Positions 52,937-62,286 are shown, numbered from the stretch's first letter. The stretch is DNA of 64,000 nucleotides from Hormoscilla sp. GM7CHS1pb (GCA_014323675.1 JACONN010000005.1:62001-126000); one strand, 5' to 3'. Numbers and translations are program-made. Notes: generated by a model from the sequence alone, not told the origin.

Positions 52937-54803
52937 GATTCTGTTGGCGAATTAACTGGGGGGGTCATACCCCCCCAGTTAATCCAGCATCAGTTAGGTC
53001 AGTTAGGTTTTGGCAGCATGCAATAGAGCCGCAAATGGAGTTAGGCGACGACTGACCACAGGGCGCCCGGCCCACCAATCTCGCAAACGGCTTAAATTAA
53101 TGGCGATCGCCACTGCTATATGCTGCAAATTCGTTTTGGCTAAACCTTTATAACGACTTCGACGCAAATCAAACGCTCGAATGCCTTGTGAGATAGTGGC
53201 TTCACAACCAGCTCTTTTAGCGTAGTTATGTTTAAACTCATCGGTAGTTTGACGCTGTCGGGCCGCTTGTAAAGCCTGATGTTGCTCGGGCGGTCGGAGT
53301 TTCAGCAATCGGGGTGATTTAAGAGAGTGGGTACAAAGCTCTCTGGCTGGACAATCAACACAATCTGCTCTTGCAAAATGAACTTCAATTACTCGATTCT
53401 GGTAGCAATCAGTTCGGTTTCGCCAACTGCGACTCACGTTCCCTTGAGGACATGTCACTTGATGTCGCTCCCAGTCTATAGCAAAACAAGATATATCAAA
53501 TCCAGTTTGATTTCGCGCTTGCCATGAAGTGTCCGGTAGCACTTTACCTACAAGTTCGACTTGATAGTCCGCTTGCGAAGTCACCAAATGCTCGGCATCA
53601 ACATAAGCGCTATCCAATAAATGCTCCTTTGGGAGTAACTGCTTGGCCGCCAACTTTTCGTGAATGACTTGAGTCATGTCTCCATCCACCGTGGGAGCCG
53701 GAGTTGTTTCCACGTTCGTGATTATATGAGGACTATTTTCATCACAAGTTTCGGTGAGATGAACTTTATAGCCAGTCCAGTTCGTATCCCGTTTTGTGGC
53801 GTTTCTCGCCTCCGGGTCGTAGGGGGATTCTATGAGTTGTTTATTGGGTGCCATTCCCGTAGTTTTTCGGTCTCGCCATAGGAGTTTTCCTTTGACAAAA
53901 ACGTACTGTTGCACCCAGACAGAGCGCAGAATTTTTACAGTTTTTAGTTCCCGTAATTGAGGTAAATTGGTCGCTTCATCAACCGCCTGGAGAATGTGAT
54001 GCCCATCTGTTCCAATAGTCAAAGCCAGTTGGGAGCGTTCTGTTTTATCTTTCGGTAAACGATACTCATCCAATCTGGAGCCATAACGGTCAAACCAATC
54101 TGTTCCTATTTGAGTAAGCAGCCATGTCGGAGCGTGGGTTGCGAGTTCATTTAACGCCTGGCGCAAGGTTTCTCCGACTAACTCTAAGCGATTAAGGTGT
54201 CGAATGGCTGCCAAAACGTGAGTAGAATCAGTCCGCGCTTGTCCTCTTGCTTTTACCAGCTTTTGGGAGCTTAATATTAAGAGCATTTTTTCCAGCAGGA
54301 GATTTTCTTTTTCTTTGGCAATTAGTCGCTCCCGAAATTCCTTCAATATTGTATGGTCAAAGCCAGAGTCAGTTATTTCTAACCCTAAAGCATACTTCCA
54401 ATCAATGCGGGAACGAACTGCATCGGCTGCTTGTCTATCTGTTAACCCTTCGGCAAATTGCATGACTGTGACTAGGGCTAACTTTGCTGGAGACATGGCT
54501 GATTGTCCACATCTGGGATAAAGAGACTCAAAGTCGTTGTCTGTGTATAGCTGTCCTAATTGTTCATACATTTTTATGTATATGTTCCCTTTGGGAAACG
54601 ATGCTTTAGCCACCGCGACTGTTTCTGGGGGCACAATCCATTGCTGTGAGGGATGAAGGGTCATAAGTAATTATACGGTTATGCGGTATACAGCTCACTG
54701 GGCGTGGTCTTGAGTCGTGAGTTTTTCTATCCATTGTAACTCTTCTGAGCTCGTAGGAGCAGCATGGGGGGTAAGACCCCCCAGTTAATTCGCCAACAGA
54801 ATC
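52937..54803 (-). mobile_element. IS1182-family insertion sequence, complete
   Basis: Ends are perfect inverted repeats at the tips (GATTCTGTTGGCGAATTAAC at 52937; reverse complement at 54784-54803), extended by ACTGGGGGGGT. The element is flanked by direct CCTTTAG (52930-52936 and 54804-54810), consistent with target duplication inside a CCCTTTAGGG palindrome. It carries one transposase gene on the minus strand. Length is 1867 bp. Confidence 0.9.
53003..54664 (-). CDS. IS1182-family transposase
   Basis: The 553-aa DDE transposase has the N-terminal segment QLYTDNDFESLYPRCGQSAMSP, and ARTDSTHVLAAIRHLNRLEL (first Asp). LLDSAYVDAEHLV (second Asp region) and the cysteine motif CVDCPARELC are followed by GCEATISQGIRAFDLRRSRYKGLAKTNLQH, which carries the catalytic Glu. 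The frame is intact, so the element could still move. The order and length are typical. Confidence 0.92.
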   Translation of the reverse strand: MTLHPSQQWIVPPETVAVAKASFPKGNIYIKMYEQLGQLYTDNDFESLYPRCGQSAMSPAKLALVTVMQFAEGLTDRQAADAVRSRIDWKYALGLEITDSGFDHTILKEFRERLIAKEKENLLLEKMLLILSSQKLVKARGQARTDSTHVLAAIRHLNRLELVGETLRQALNELATHAPTWLLTQIGTDWFDRYGSRLDEYRLPKDKTERSQLALTIGTDGHHILQAVDEATNLPQLRELKTVKILRSVWVQQYVFVKGKLLWRDRKTTGMAPNKQLIESPYDPEARNATKRDTNWTGYKVHLTETCDENSPHIITNVETTPAPTVDGDMTQVIHEKLAAKQLLPKEHLLDSAYVDAEHLVTSQADYQVELVGKVLPDTSWQARNQTGFDISCFAIDWERHQVTCPQGNVSRSWRNRTDCYQNRVIEVHFARADCVDCPARELCTHSLKSPRLLKLRPPEQHQALQAARQRQTTDEFKHNYAKRAGCEATISQGIRAFDLRRSRYKGLAKTNLQHIAVAIAINLSRLRDWWAGRPVVSRRLTPFAALLHAAKT

Positions 54804-54813
54804 CCTTTAGGGT

Positions 54814-54871
54814 GGGGCGGCTGGGCTGGGGCGGCTGGGCTGGGGCGGCTGGGCTGGGGCGGCTGGGCTGG
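54814..54871. repeat. Tandem repeat, 4 x 14 bp
   Basis: GGGGCGGCTGGGCT is repeated four times between the IS right flank and the MlaE gene stop. Confidence 0.9.
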
Positions 54872-54878
54872 GTTAAGT

Positions 54879-55645
54879 TCAGACATTTCCCAGGGACGAG
54901 ATGCCCAGTCCTTGAAAGAGCAACCAGGAGAGAAAGAAATTAGCAATAAAGATCGCCAACATCGCAGTTACCACAGCCGTGGTAGTAGATTGTCCCACGC
55001 CCTTGGCTCCACCAGTGGTAGTCAAGCCCCAGCTGCAACCGATCACTGCCAGTAAGGCACCGAAGACCACAGCTTTAATCATCGCACTGACAATATCCCA
55101 AGGCTGTAGGAAATTACGGACAGAATCGAGAAACAGGGACGAGACGATTCTAAAATTAGCGCTTGCCACCAGCAGTCCCCCCGCCAGACCTGTAATCAAG
55201 GACAAAATCGTCAACAGCGGCAGCATCACGCAGCAGGCGAGCACCCGGGGGATGACTAAGTAATCAACCGGGTCTGTTTTCAGCATATAGAGGGCGTCGA
55301 TCTGTTCCGTTACCTGCATGGTACCGATTTCCGCCGCAAAGGCCGAACCGACCCGACCGCCAACACCACTGCAGTGAGTACCGGTGCTAGTTCCCGTGCT
55401 AAGGCCAGGGCCAGAACCCCGCCCACCGCCGCCGTCGCACCAAAGTTAATAAATTCCCGTGCTACCTGTATGGTAAATACCATGCCCACAGAGCCCATGG
55501 TCATCAGAGTGATCGACAAGCTCGCCGGACCTACCAATGCCATTTGTTCCAGGGTGTTGCGGCGGTTAATCTTACCGGCCAATATATGCACCAGCACTTG
55601 CCCGGCCAATAAAACCGCCGCTAGTAACCGCTTACCCCATGCCAT
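54879..55645 (-). pseudogene. MlaE-type lipid ABC transporter permease with a one-base frameshift
   Basis: The first part (MAWGKRLLAAVLLAGQVLVH, LVGPASLSITLMTMGSVGMVFTIQ, ALARELAPVLTAVVLA) and the second (GTMQVTEQIDALYMLKTDP VDYL to ...FLSWLLFQGLG) form one MlaE permease of about 255 residues. They lie in different frames: reading ...GRVGSAFAAEIGTM needs one extra G in the GGCGGT of about 55350-55360. MlaE permeases move phospholipids across the periplasm. Context with plsY, DUF3086 and DUF3119 agrees. Indel or sequencing error cannot be told apart here. Confidence 0.85.
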
Positions 55646-55826
55646 AAGCTACAACTCCATTTTCCCGATCGGCTCGATCGCCTTGGTCTATCATAGCGCT
55701 CTTATTTACGTTCTGTAATATTCTATCATTTTTTACTCATTAGCAAAAATATCCTTATTTTGGCTCTCAAGGTAAAAATATTAAAATTTTGCTACATATC
55801 TTCACAAAGATTTGGTAAGTAAAATT
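55646..55826. other. Upstream region of the MlaE gene
   Basis: AT-rich intergenic DNA, nothing specific seen apart from the left target duplication of the MITE at its end. Confidence 0.5.
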
Positions 55827-55939
55827 GGCGTTGCACAATTACGGGATGATGGGCATAGTTGCAGAAGTCTTAAACCTAGACTACAAGCCAGTTTAAGTTA
55901 TGTGCATGCGTAGGCATCATCCCCAAAATGTGCAACGCC
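55827..55939. repeat. 113-bp MITE, copy 2, with 8-bp target duplication
   Basis: GGCGTTGCACAATTACGGGA starts and TTTTGGGG...GTGCAACGCC ends the element, the reverse complement of 29843-29955. It is bounded by direct GTAAAATT (55819-55826 and 55940-55947), an 8-bp target duplication typical of IS1-type transposition. Confidence 0.95.
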
Positions 55940-56057
55940 GTAAAATTTAAGTTTTATAAACTCTTGGGTTAGGTATGGCATTGAGGCGTATGGTAGAGAA
56001 ACGGGTGCAGTATAGACCTGCATCCAGAATAGTCAATTTAACTGGAGTAACATAGAA

Positions 56058-56351
56058 ATGAGCAGCTTGCCGGTTTTTATCCGCTCCCTGCTGTTGACAA
56101 CTGTCCTCAGTTTTGTCGCCCCCCTGGTGTTAATTAGTGGCATAATGGTAAGTATATTCCTGAGTGGTTATCTGCCGGGCATGGCAGGAATCTCTCAAGC
56201 GGGGGCAACAATAGTCTGGAATTTTTTGGCGACCTTCGGCAGTGGATGTCCCATGGAAGGACTGGTGGTGATAGGTCTGGCCTGTAGTTTTGTGGGAGCC
56301 TTGTTTGATACCTACGCTTTCTATCGCAATCAAATCCTCCATGGCAATTAA
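56058..56351 (+). CDS. Small conserved cyanobacterial membrane protein
   Basis: The 97-aa protein has three hydrophobic stretches (SLLLTTVLSFVAPLVLISGIM, AGATIVWNFLATF, GLVVIGLACSFVGALFDTYAF). No domain is recognised. Its ATG follows GGAGTAACATAG. It lies 95 bp before the M16 peptidase remnant. Confidence 0.65.
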   Translation: MSSLPVFIRSLLLTTVLSFVAPLVLISGIMVSIFLSGYLPGMAGISQAGATIVWNFLATFGSGCPMEGLVVIGLACSFVGALFDTYAFYRNQILHGN

Positions 56352-56446
56352 CAGCAAGGTGGCACCAAATAGGGTATTGGCCATGATATTTGGGGTCGAG
56401 TTGGCCCCAAATTTGTGCTCCGATCCTAGAGTGAGGAGTAATTCTT

Positions 56447-58029
56447 ATGGGAGATAAAAAGAGCAGACCTGTGTTGAGATTGAGATCGTGGTGGTCCAAG
56501 AAGCGCGATCGTCATGCTGTTGGCTTGGGGAACTCCCCCCACAACCGCGATCGCCCGGTGAGCGGCCTGGGATTGCAAAATTCGACAGCACCAGCAGCCG
56601 ATCGCATTGGCCAGGATCTGGAACGAATAGAAAAGCAAGTCCGAGAATTCACTCTGGACAATGGGTTAAAATTCATTGTCATGGAACGCCATCAAGCGCC
56701 AATTATATCATTCATTACCTATGTAAATGTCGGGGGCGTGGATGAACCAGTTGGGAAAACGGGGGTGGCTCACTATTTAGAGCATTTAGCTTTCAAAGGT
56801 ACTACTCGCATCGGCACCAAATATTACGCAGCCGAAAAACCTCTGCTAATTAAACTGGATCGATTATTCGATCGAATAAAGTCAGTCCAAACAGCCGGAG
56901 ATGGGGCAAAATTGGCGGAAATCCAGGAGGAGTTCGAGCGGGTGCGATCGCAGGCATCAAGTTACGTGAAGCAAAATGAATTCGGTCAAATTATCGATCG
57001 GGCAGGGGAGTAGGACTGAATGCGACGACTTCGGCAGATGCCACCCGCTATTTTTTCAGCTTACCATCCAATAAGCTAGAACTGTGGATGTCTCTGGAGT
57101 CGGAAAGGTTTGGCGATCCCGTGTTTCGGGAGTTTTTTACAGAGAAAGAGGTGATCCTGGAAGAACGACGCCTGCGCACGGATAACTCGGCTTTGGGTAA
57201 GATGATAGAGGCATTTCAAGATTCTGCCTTCCAAGAACATCCCTATGGCCGTCCCATAATTGGTTATGAAGAAGATATCCGCAACCTGACGCGGCAAGAT
57301 GTAGAAGAATTCTTTGCAACTTATTACGTGCCTCGCAACCTGACAGTGGCGATCGTGGGAGATGTGAAGCTGGCAGAAGTGAAGCGGTGAGCGCAAATTT
57401 ACTTTGGGGGCTATGAAGATAAACAGTTACCAGAAGATCTAATCCCAGAGGAACCGCCGCAAACTGAAGCCCAGGAAGTGACAGTAGAGTTTCCTTCTCA
57501 ACCCTGGTATTTGGAAGGGTATCATCGCCCAGCCATGAAGGATAAAGATAATGTAGTTTATGAAATGATTGGCAGCATTCTCAGTGACGGTCGCACCTCA
57601 CGGCTATATAAGTCTCTGGTAGAAAAGCAGCAAGTAGCCCTGGGAGCAGCAGGTGAGAGTGGTTTCCCTGGGAATAAGTATCCTAATTTGATGCTGTTCT
57701 ATGCCGTGACTGCACCCGGTCGTACTGTAGAAGAGGTAGCGGCAGCTTTACAGACAGAAATTACCCGCCTGAAAACTGAACCGGTTTCCCAAACAGAATT
57801 AGACCGGGTGAAAACTCAAGCAAGGGCAGGTCGGTTGCGGGCGATCGGGTCTAACGCCGGTCTAGCTAGTTTGTTAGTAGAGTACGAAGCGAAAACTGGG
57901 GCTTGGCGGAACCTGTTCCGAGAAATAGATTTGATTGCAAAGGTAACAGCGGCAGATATCCAGCGAGTCGCCCAGGCTACCTTTACCCCAGAAAATCGGA
58001 CAGTAGGGCGTCTGTTACCAAAATCATAG
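56447..58029 (+). pseudogene. M16-family metallopeptidase with a frameshift and a nonsense codon
   Basis: The N-terminal part encodes VREFTLDNGLKFIVMERHQAP and the zinc motif HYLEHLAFKGT (HxxEH). It ends at a frameshift near 57005-57009: the RAGE-stop reading replaces RAGGVGLNATTSADAT, restored by one extra G in the GGGG run. The second part (LELWMSLESERFGDPVFREF FTEK to VAIVGDVKLAEVKR) meets TGA at 57388-57390 and resumes in the same frame with AQIYFGGYEDKQLPEDLIPE, ending at 58029. Intact M16 proteins of about 490-530 residues degrade peptides in the periplasm or outside. A second M16 gene's tail lies 1 kb on. Confidence 0.88.
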
Positions 58030-58044
58030 AAAAATGCTTATGTG

Positions 58045-58083
58045 AAAGAAACCCAACCGCGCCAACGGCTGTTGGGTTTCTTT
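58045..58083 (+). terminator. Intrinsic terminator after the first M16 gene
   Basis: AAAGAAACCCAAC pairs with GTTGGGTTTCTTT over a 13-nt loop, followed by a T-poor tail (GCGCTA). Confidence 0.6.
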
Positions 58084-58109
58084 GCGCTATCAATTTTAAC
58101 TGACTCAAG

Positions 58110-58942
58110 CTAAGGGCGATCTTGAGAGTACTGCTGGACTTCTTCAATGGTCAAGCTCAGGGTTTGGGCGACCTGCTCGGCGGTTAAGCCAAGAGCTAAT
58201 AATCTGGGAACTGCTGCTCTTTGAGCCTGTTCAGCCCTTTCAGCACGCTCTCGTTCGCGTTCGGCTCGTTCTTCTCCCAGCAGTAAGAGATTTCCCTGGG
58301 AGTCCCACCACCGCATCCACGGTTGATTTTGGTTGAGATAAAACCCCCGCCATACTCCTAGTTCTACTCCCAAGGGCGGTATGGGATAATGTCCTCGTTC
58401 ATTGGGTCTCCGAAGCTGGTAAGATCCCCCTGCAACTCATAGAATTCTAATGCACCGCTATTGACAAAATAGATGCCATAATAGGGAATCTTCAATCTTT
58501 GCTCGTAAACCCAGAATTTTCCGGGCTTGATGAGATTACCTTCATCGTCGCGAGCCATTGGTGTATTGTTACGTTCGGCAGAACCATTGCCACTGGCAAA
58601 CTCTAAGACAATCTGCGGTATGGTCGGTTCCTTCCATAACACGTAGGAACGGCGAATCTCTCCGTCTATTATGGGGGGTACTCCCGGTACATAGAACCAG
58701 TCCGGTGCTACTGCTCCTGCTTCTGGCGGGTCTGTTCGAGCCCAGTAGATACCGCAGTCTTGCCCGATCGCATATTGTCCGTCGGGGTGCAGTTGTCGTA
58801 ATACTGGTCCAATTGAATCTGTGAGAATCAGGCTTTGGGGATGTTCTTGAAAGTTCTTCACAAAAGTACCATCCGACTCTGGTAGCTGGGTGTGATCCGG
58901 TAAAATCGGAGTCTTTACTATTTTTTCTGCTGTCTGGACCAT
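58110..58942 (-). pseudogene. Uma2-family endonuclease with a frameshift
   Basis: The first part (58942-58364) matches Uma2 (DUF820): PDWFYVPGVPPIIDGEIRRSYV, then IVLEFASGNGSAERN with the catalytic Glu, and KFWVYEQRLKIPYYGIY. It ends EDIIPYRPWE at 58364. The second part (58373-58110) continues as PPLGVELGVWRGFYLNQNQP WMRWW and the charged tail ERERERAERAEQAQ in another frame. A short deletion near 58375 separates them. It sits on the opposite strand between two M16 gene parts, so it probably entered and displaced the second M16's 5' end. Confidence 0.85.
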
Positions 58943-58997
58943 AGGATTTTACTTGATTTGAGTAGCGATTTTTTAACTATTCTATTCTTTTCCGAGG

Positions 58998-59365
58998 CAA
59001 CTGTGCCCTTTATTCAGGCAGTCCGATCAGAAATTGAGCAGATCCGGACAACTCCTATTTCCCCAGCAGAACTGAAGTCCGCCCAAGATGCCGTTCTCAA
59101 CTCTTTTGTCTTTAACTTTGCTACCCCCTCTCAAACCCTGTCGCGGCTGATGCAATATGAATATTACGGCTACCCAGAAGATTTTATCTTCCAGTACCGG
59201 AAAGGGGTGGAAGGGACTACAGTCGCAGATATCCAGCGGGTCGCTAACCGTTATCTCCAACCAGATGATATCGTGACTCTGGTAGTGGGCAATGCTTCGA
59301 CAATTCAGCCACCTCTAAGTAGTCTCGATCGGGGGACTACTGTGACGAAGATCGATATAAAGTAG
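58998..59365 (+). pseudogene. Second M16 peptidase, C-terminal fragment
   Basis: VPFIQAVRSEIEQIRTTPIS PAELKSAQDAVLNSFVFNF, YYGYPEDFIFQYRKGVEGTT VADIQRVANRYLQ and PDDIVTLVVGN are the end of a second M16-type protein, which commonly pairs with the HxxEH one. The first ~380 residues are gone. An incidental ATG at 58958 opens a 135-codon frame through Uma2-flanking sequence. Confidence 0.82.
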
Positions 59366-59492
59366 GTTTGGTTAAAGGCAGTGGATACTGTTGGCGAGTT
59401 CGGTACGACAGCTACCAGACATTGAACCGATGTGGGCAAATATCTCGTCACCTGCCATAATATAGCTTAAACCAGGTTGACAGGAAAAAAAG

Positions 59493-59869
59493 ATGGGTTT
59501 AGTTTACGCAGACATTGAACTGATTAACGGGGATGACCTCACCTTCTACCGCAGGGGCCACATCTCAACAGACCAAATCAAACGCTGCCAGGTCAGGGCG
59601 CTGTTACCAGGCCGGAAGTTCGTGTAGGGGCCTAATAAAAACGAAAAGACAGCAGAGGATCAAAAAAGAGGGAGCAGACCCCCTCAAGTCTCACGTCCGG
59701 TTCTGAAGACTCCTCGGAGTGGTGACACTCTCTGAGTTTACCCGATGGCAGTAATGTTTTACTGGGGGCTATTCCCCTGGAAGGCATGGATGTTTTGATT
59801 GACCCTAAGCAGCAAAAGTTAATTATCAATCCCGACAATCCTGACATGGCTGTGACGATCTTAAAATAA
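59493..59869 (+). pseudogene. Retroviral-type aspartic protease gene broken by a group II intron remnant
   Basis: The 5' part (59493-59603) encodes MGLVYADIELINGDDLTFYR RGHISTDQIKRCQVRAL, the start of cyanobacterial clan AA aspartic proteases. The 3' part (59738-59869) encodes LPDGSNVLLGAIPLEGMDVLID and KQQKLIINPDNPDMAVTILK, their end. The D-S/T-G catalytic segment and about 40 central residues are absent. The 134 bp between the parts resemble the 3' end of a group II intron. Frames do not join. Confidence 0.72.
59604..59737 (+). mobile_element. Group II intron 3' remnant (domains V-VI)
   Basis: GAGCAGAC...GTCTCACGTCCGGTTCTGAAG at 59672-59708 resembles group II domain V (consensus ends ...CACGTCCGGTTC), followed by a short domain VI-like hairpin GACTCCTCGGAGTGGTGACACTCTC. 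Bases before it may come from the intron-encoded protein's end or domain IV. The 5' ribozyme part is not present. The assignment rests on recognition, not on a computed fold. Confidence 0.6.
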
Positions 59870-59892
59870 TATCCGCATTTAGAGATAATTAC

Positions 59893-61654
59893 GGGTGTAA
59901 TTAAAAGTGACACTTAATCATGAACCGGTGATGTGGTCAAAAGTAGTTGGTCGGGCAGTGCCGGCAGTGCCAGCACTGCCTCAATATCGCCGGTGAACGA
60001 AGGCGCAATATTGACGCCCGAGATTGATATATGTTCAGAACGCGATCATGGCAGAAAACTGATGTTGAGAAGGTAAGAGCCTCAATAATTGTTAGACTGC
60101 TTAGGTAAGGGACGAATTTTCTGGGTTTAAATTTAGCCAATAGGATTGCCAATCATCATTAACTCTTAATATCCTTAAAGCTAACATATCATTAGCGTTT
60201 TCAACGGTCCACCAAGAACCTGTTAATTTCAAACGTTTTTGAATTACATAACGATGTGCGCTCTCAATCTTTCCAGATCCAATTGGTAAATTAGCATCAA
60301 TCGCATCTTTGTAGTTCATGTATTCAAGCCGGTTTTTAATGTATCGTACACCGACTCTGACGGGAGCAAATTTATCAGCTATATGTTCTGGTTCCAGGCG
60401 AGTTGATAAATTATTTAATACTTTGAGAACCTGATTGTTTTTGAGAGCTTTTTTTTGTTTTTCCAGCCATTTTTTTTGTTGCTTTTCATTAGCTCCAGGA
60501 GCTGCTGCTGCTAAATATTCACATAGATGATAAAAATATATTAGATAGCTAGCACGTTCTCCAAACAAGCCCATTACCTGATTAACAATCCAACTGGCTC
60601 CATCTCCGATCGCATGAACTTTAGTCTTTTCACCTATCCCAGCCCTTATAGCGCTATGCAGTCATTTGTTTCCTGCGGAGTCTACGGTACCTACTGTACC
60701 TCCAATAATTGTTTTTTTCTGAGTAGGGATTTCCACAAGTGATAGACGAGCTTCTTTCCAACAACAAGATCTGGTTTTTCGGCGATCGATAATTTTATCA
60801 TCATTGGTCGGAGTTTTTACAATTGGAATCATCGTGCCATCCATTTCTGCAATTAGAAGCTCTACTCCATCTCTATCGGTAATTTTTTCTGCTGGTTTTT
60901 GAGATCCTTTAACCGCATGTGCATGTTTTTGAGTAATAGCTTGGGCCGAACTAATCGGCACAGTTATACCGTAATGTTCTTGTAGCTTTTCAGGAATTTT
61001 TCCAAATGGCACATCGGCTCCAAAATCCGTAATTGCTCGTTGCAATGGCAAAGAATAACCTCGACAATGTATTTGGGCAGATGATGAAAACGGTCTTCGA
61101 GAAATAAAAGTTTCTTCTATAATTTGGATAGTTCCCAACAGACTATGCCAATATAGTTGCTTTTTTCTCTGACGGCGCATCCCCGGAGATTTTTCACAAG
61201 CTAAGGCTTTTTTTTCTCTTGCGAATTGGCCCAATCTTGAAGAGAATCATTTCCCAGTTTTTTGAGTTCCGAGATAATTTTCAACTCGGTACTGCTCGCT
61301 GTTTCACAATTATTATCCGGATTTTCCACAAGATCTAGCAGAGATAAAATACGAGCCGATATATTGGGATGAGCCTGCAATCTTAGAGCTAATTCCGAAG
61401 CGCTGCTGGTTAGTTCAACCGTTTCATCATAATTCATGAATTCAGACATATAGGGCTTTAGCTCCACGATCAACTTATAAATAAAATTATATAACATAAG
61501 GGTAAAAAAATCTCCCAATCAAGGCAGATTCACTATTTGAGTTGTTCCATCCACTGTGGGGCCATCACCGGCGGTATCAGAACTCCGCCAGTGATACAGA
61601 GGTAGAACTACCGGACCGGTTAATAATGCCTAAGTGTCACTTTTAATTACACCC
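59893..61654 (-). mobile_element. ISKra4-family insertion sequence with 9-bp target duplication
   Basis: GGGTGTAATTAAAAGTGACACTTA at the left end (59893) is matched as the reverse complement at the right end (61631-61654). Direct GATAATTAC flanks the element at 59884-59892 and 61655-61663. The 1762-bp element carries a broken transposase on the minus strand. Confidence 0.92.
60101..61518 (-). pseudogene. ISKra4-family transposase, with a slippery A8 run and one nonsense codon
   Basis: Reading left from 61518 the N-terminal frame (MGDFFTLMLYNFIYKLIVEL... QDWANSQEKKKP) ends at 61201. Its last codons cross an eight-A run (61208-61215 as T8). Minus-one slippage there enters the catalytic frame (EKKALACEKSPGMRRQRKKQLYW, LLIAEMDGTMIPIV). 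That frame meets TGA at 60662-60664 and resumes at once with LHSAIRAGIGEKTKVHAIGDGA. It ends with GSGKIESAHRYVIQKRLKLTGSWW at 60101. The family is DDE-type. The A8 could be programmed frameshifting; the TGA disables autonomous use. Confidence 0.85.
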
Positions 61655-61685
61655 GATAATTACAAACCTTGCTGGGAGGAAAAAT

Positions 61686-62115
61686 ATGACAGATTTAAGA
61701 GCAGCATTGAAATCTGTTCAGTTTGTAATTGATGCTCAGGGTCAAAGGAAAGGGGCGTCTCCTGGTCGCTCGATGTCTCCCATCGCACTACCCGGGAGAC
61801 ATCGTATTCGCGCTACCCAGGAGACGCAGCGAGCTACTCGCACGTTCCCAGGCAGAGCCCTGGGAACGAGGGGGGGCACAGATAGAAGATAGGGAAGATG
61901 AAGCGATTGTAACAGCAACTTTGACGCCGTTGCAATCAGCGGGAAATAGTCCAGAAAAGGCAGGTTGGCTTGATAGCTACTTTGGTCCAGTCACAGAACT
62001 CGCTGTCATCAAGTTCCAACGCGATAATCAGTTACGTCCTGATGGAGTGGCGGGGCCCTCAAACCCAGAACCTACTCCTCCTGCGAAATCAACAGATCCT
62101 GAAGTTGCCCAATAG
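61686..62115 (+). pseudogene. Chimeric remains: antitoxin-like start, palindromic repeat, peptidoglycan-binding domain
   Basis: MTDLRAALKSVQFVIDAQG (61686-61742, RBS GGGAGGAAAAAT) looks like the start of a small Phd-type or similar protein. A 120-bp GTCTCC/GGAGAC palindromic cluster follows (61754-61875). After it, in another frame, IEDREDEAIVTATLTPLQS leads into LDSYFGPVTELAVIKFQRDN and LRPDGVAGP, a peptidoglycan-binding domain 1 repeat. Pieces of at least two genes are joined through the repeat. Confidence 0.55.
61754..61875. repeat. Nested GTCTCC palindromic repeats with a CCCTGGGAACGAGGG tail
   Basis: GGCGTCTCCTGG, CGATGTCTCCC, CCCGGGAGACATCG and CCCAGGAGACGC form nested inverted arms, followed by CGTTCCCAGGCAGAGCCCTGG and GAACGAGGGGG. 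It is the same family as 25600-25802. Confidence 0.88.
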
Positions 62116-62286
62116 CTGGTAAAAGGTCAGTTGATAGTGGTCAACTGACAACCAACAGGCGAATAATGGGTTATTATATCATATATATGCTTACATGTCA
62201 ACAATATTCTCAAAGACAAAAAAAGATGCCATCACAAAAAAAATTCTTGACAGTAGAGGCGGCTGAATGCTAACTTAGAGATAGCT
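62116..62286. other. Intergenic DNA before tRNA-Leu
   Basis: AT-rich, with a degenerate AACTGACAACCAACAGG stretch at about 62142 like the one before the SbcD-like gene. No gene. Confidence 0.5.

Noticed and set aside
642-57390. Stop-codon reassignment or readthrough as explanation for in-frame stops
   Set aside because: TAG, TAA and TGA all occur as interrupters, and the genes also have frameshifts and deletions, so pseudogenisation is simpler.
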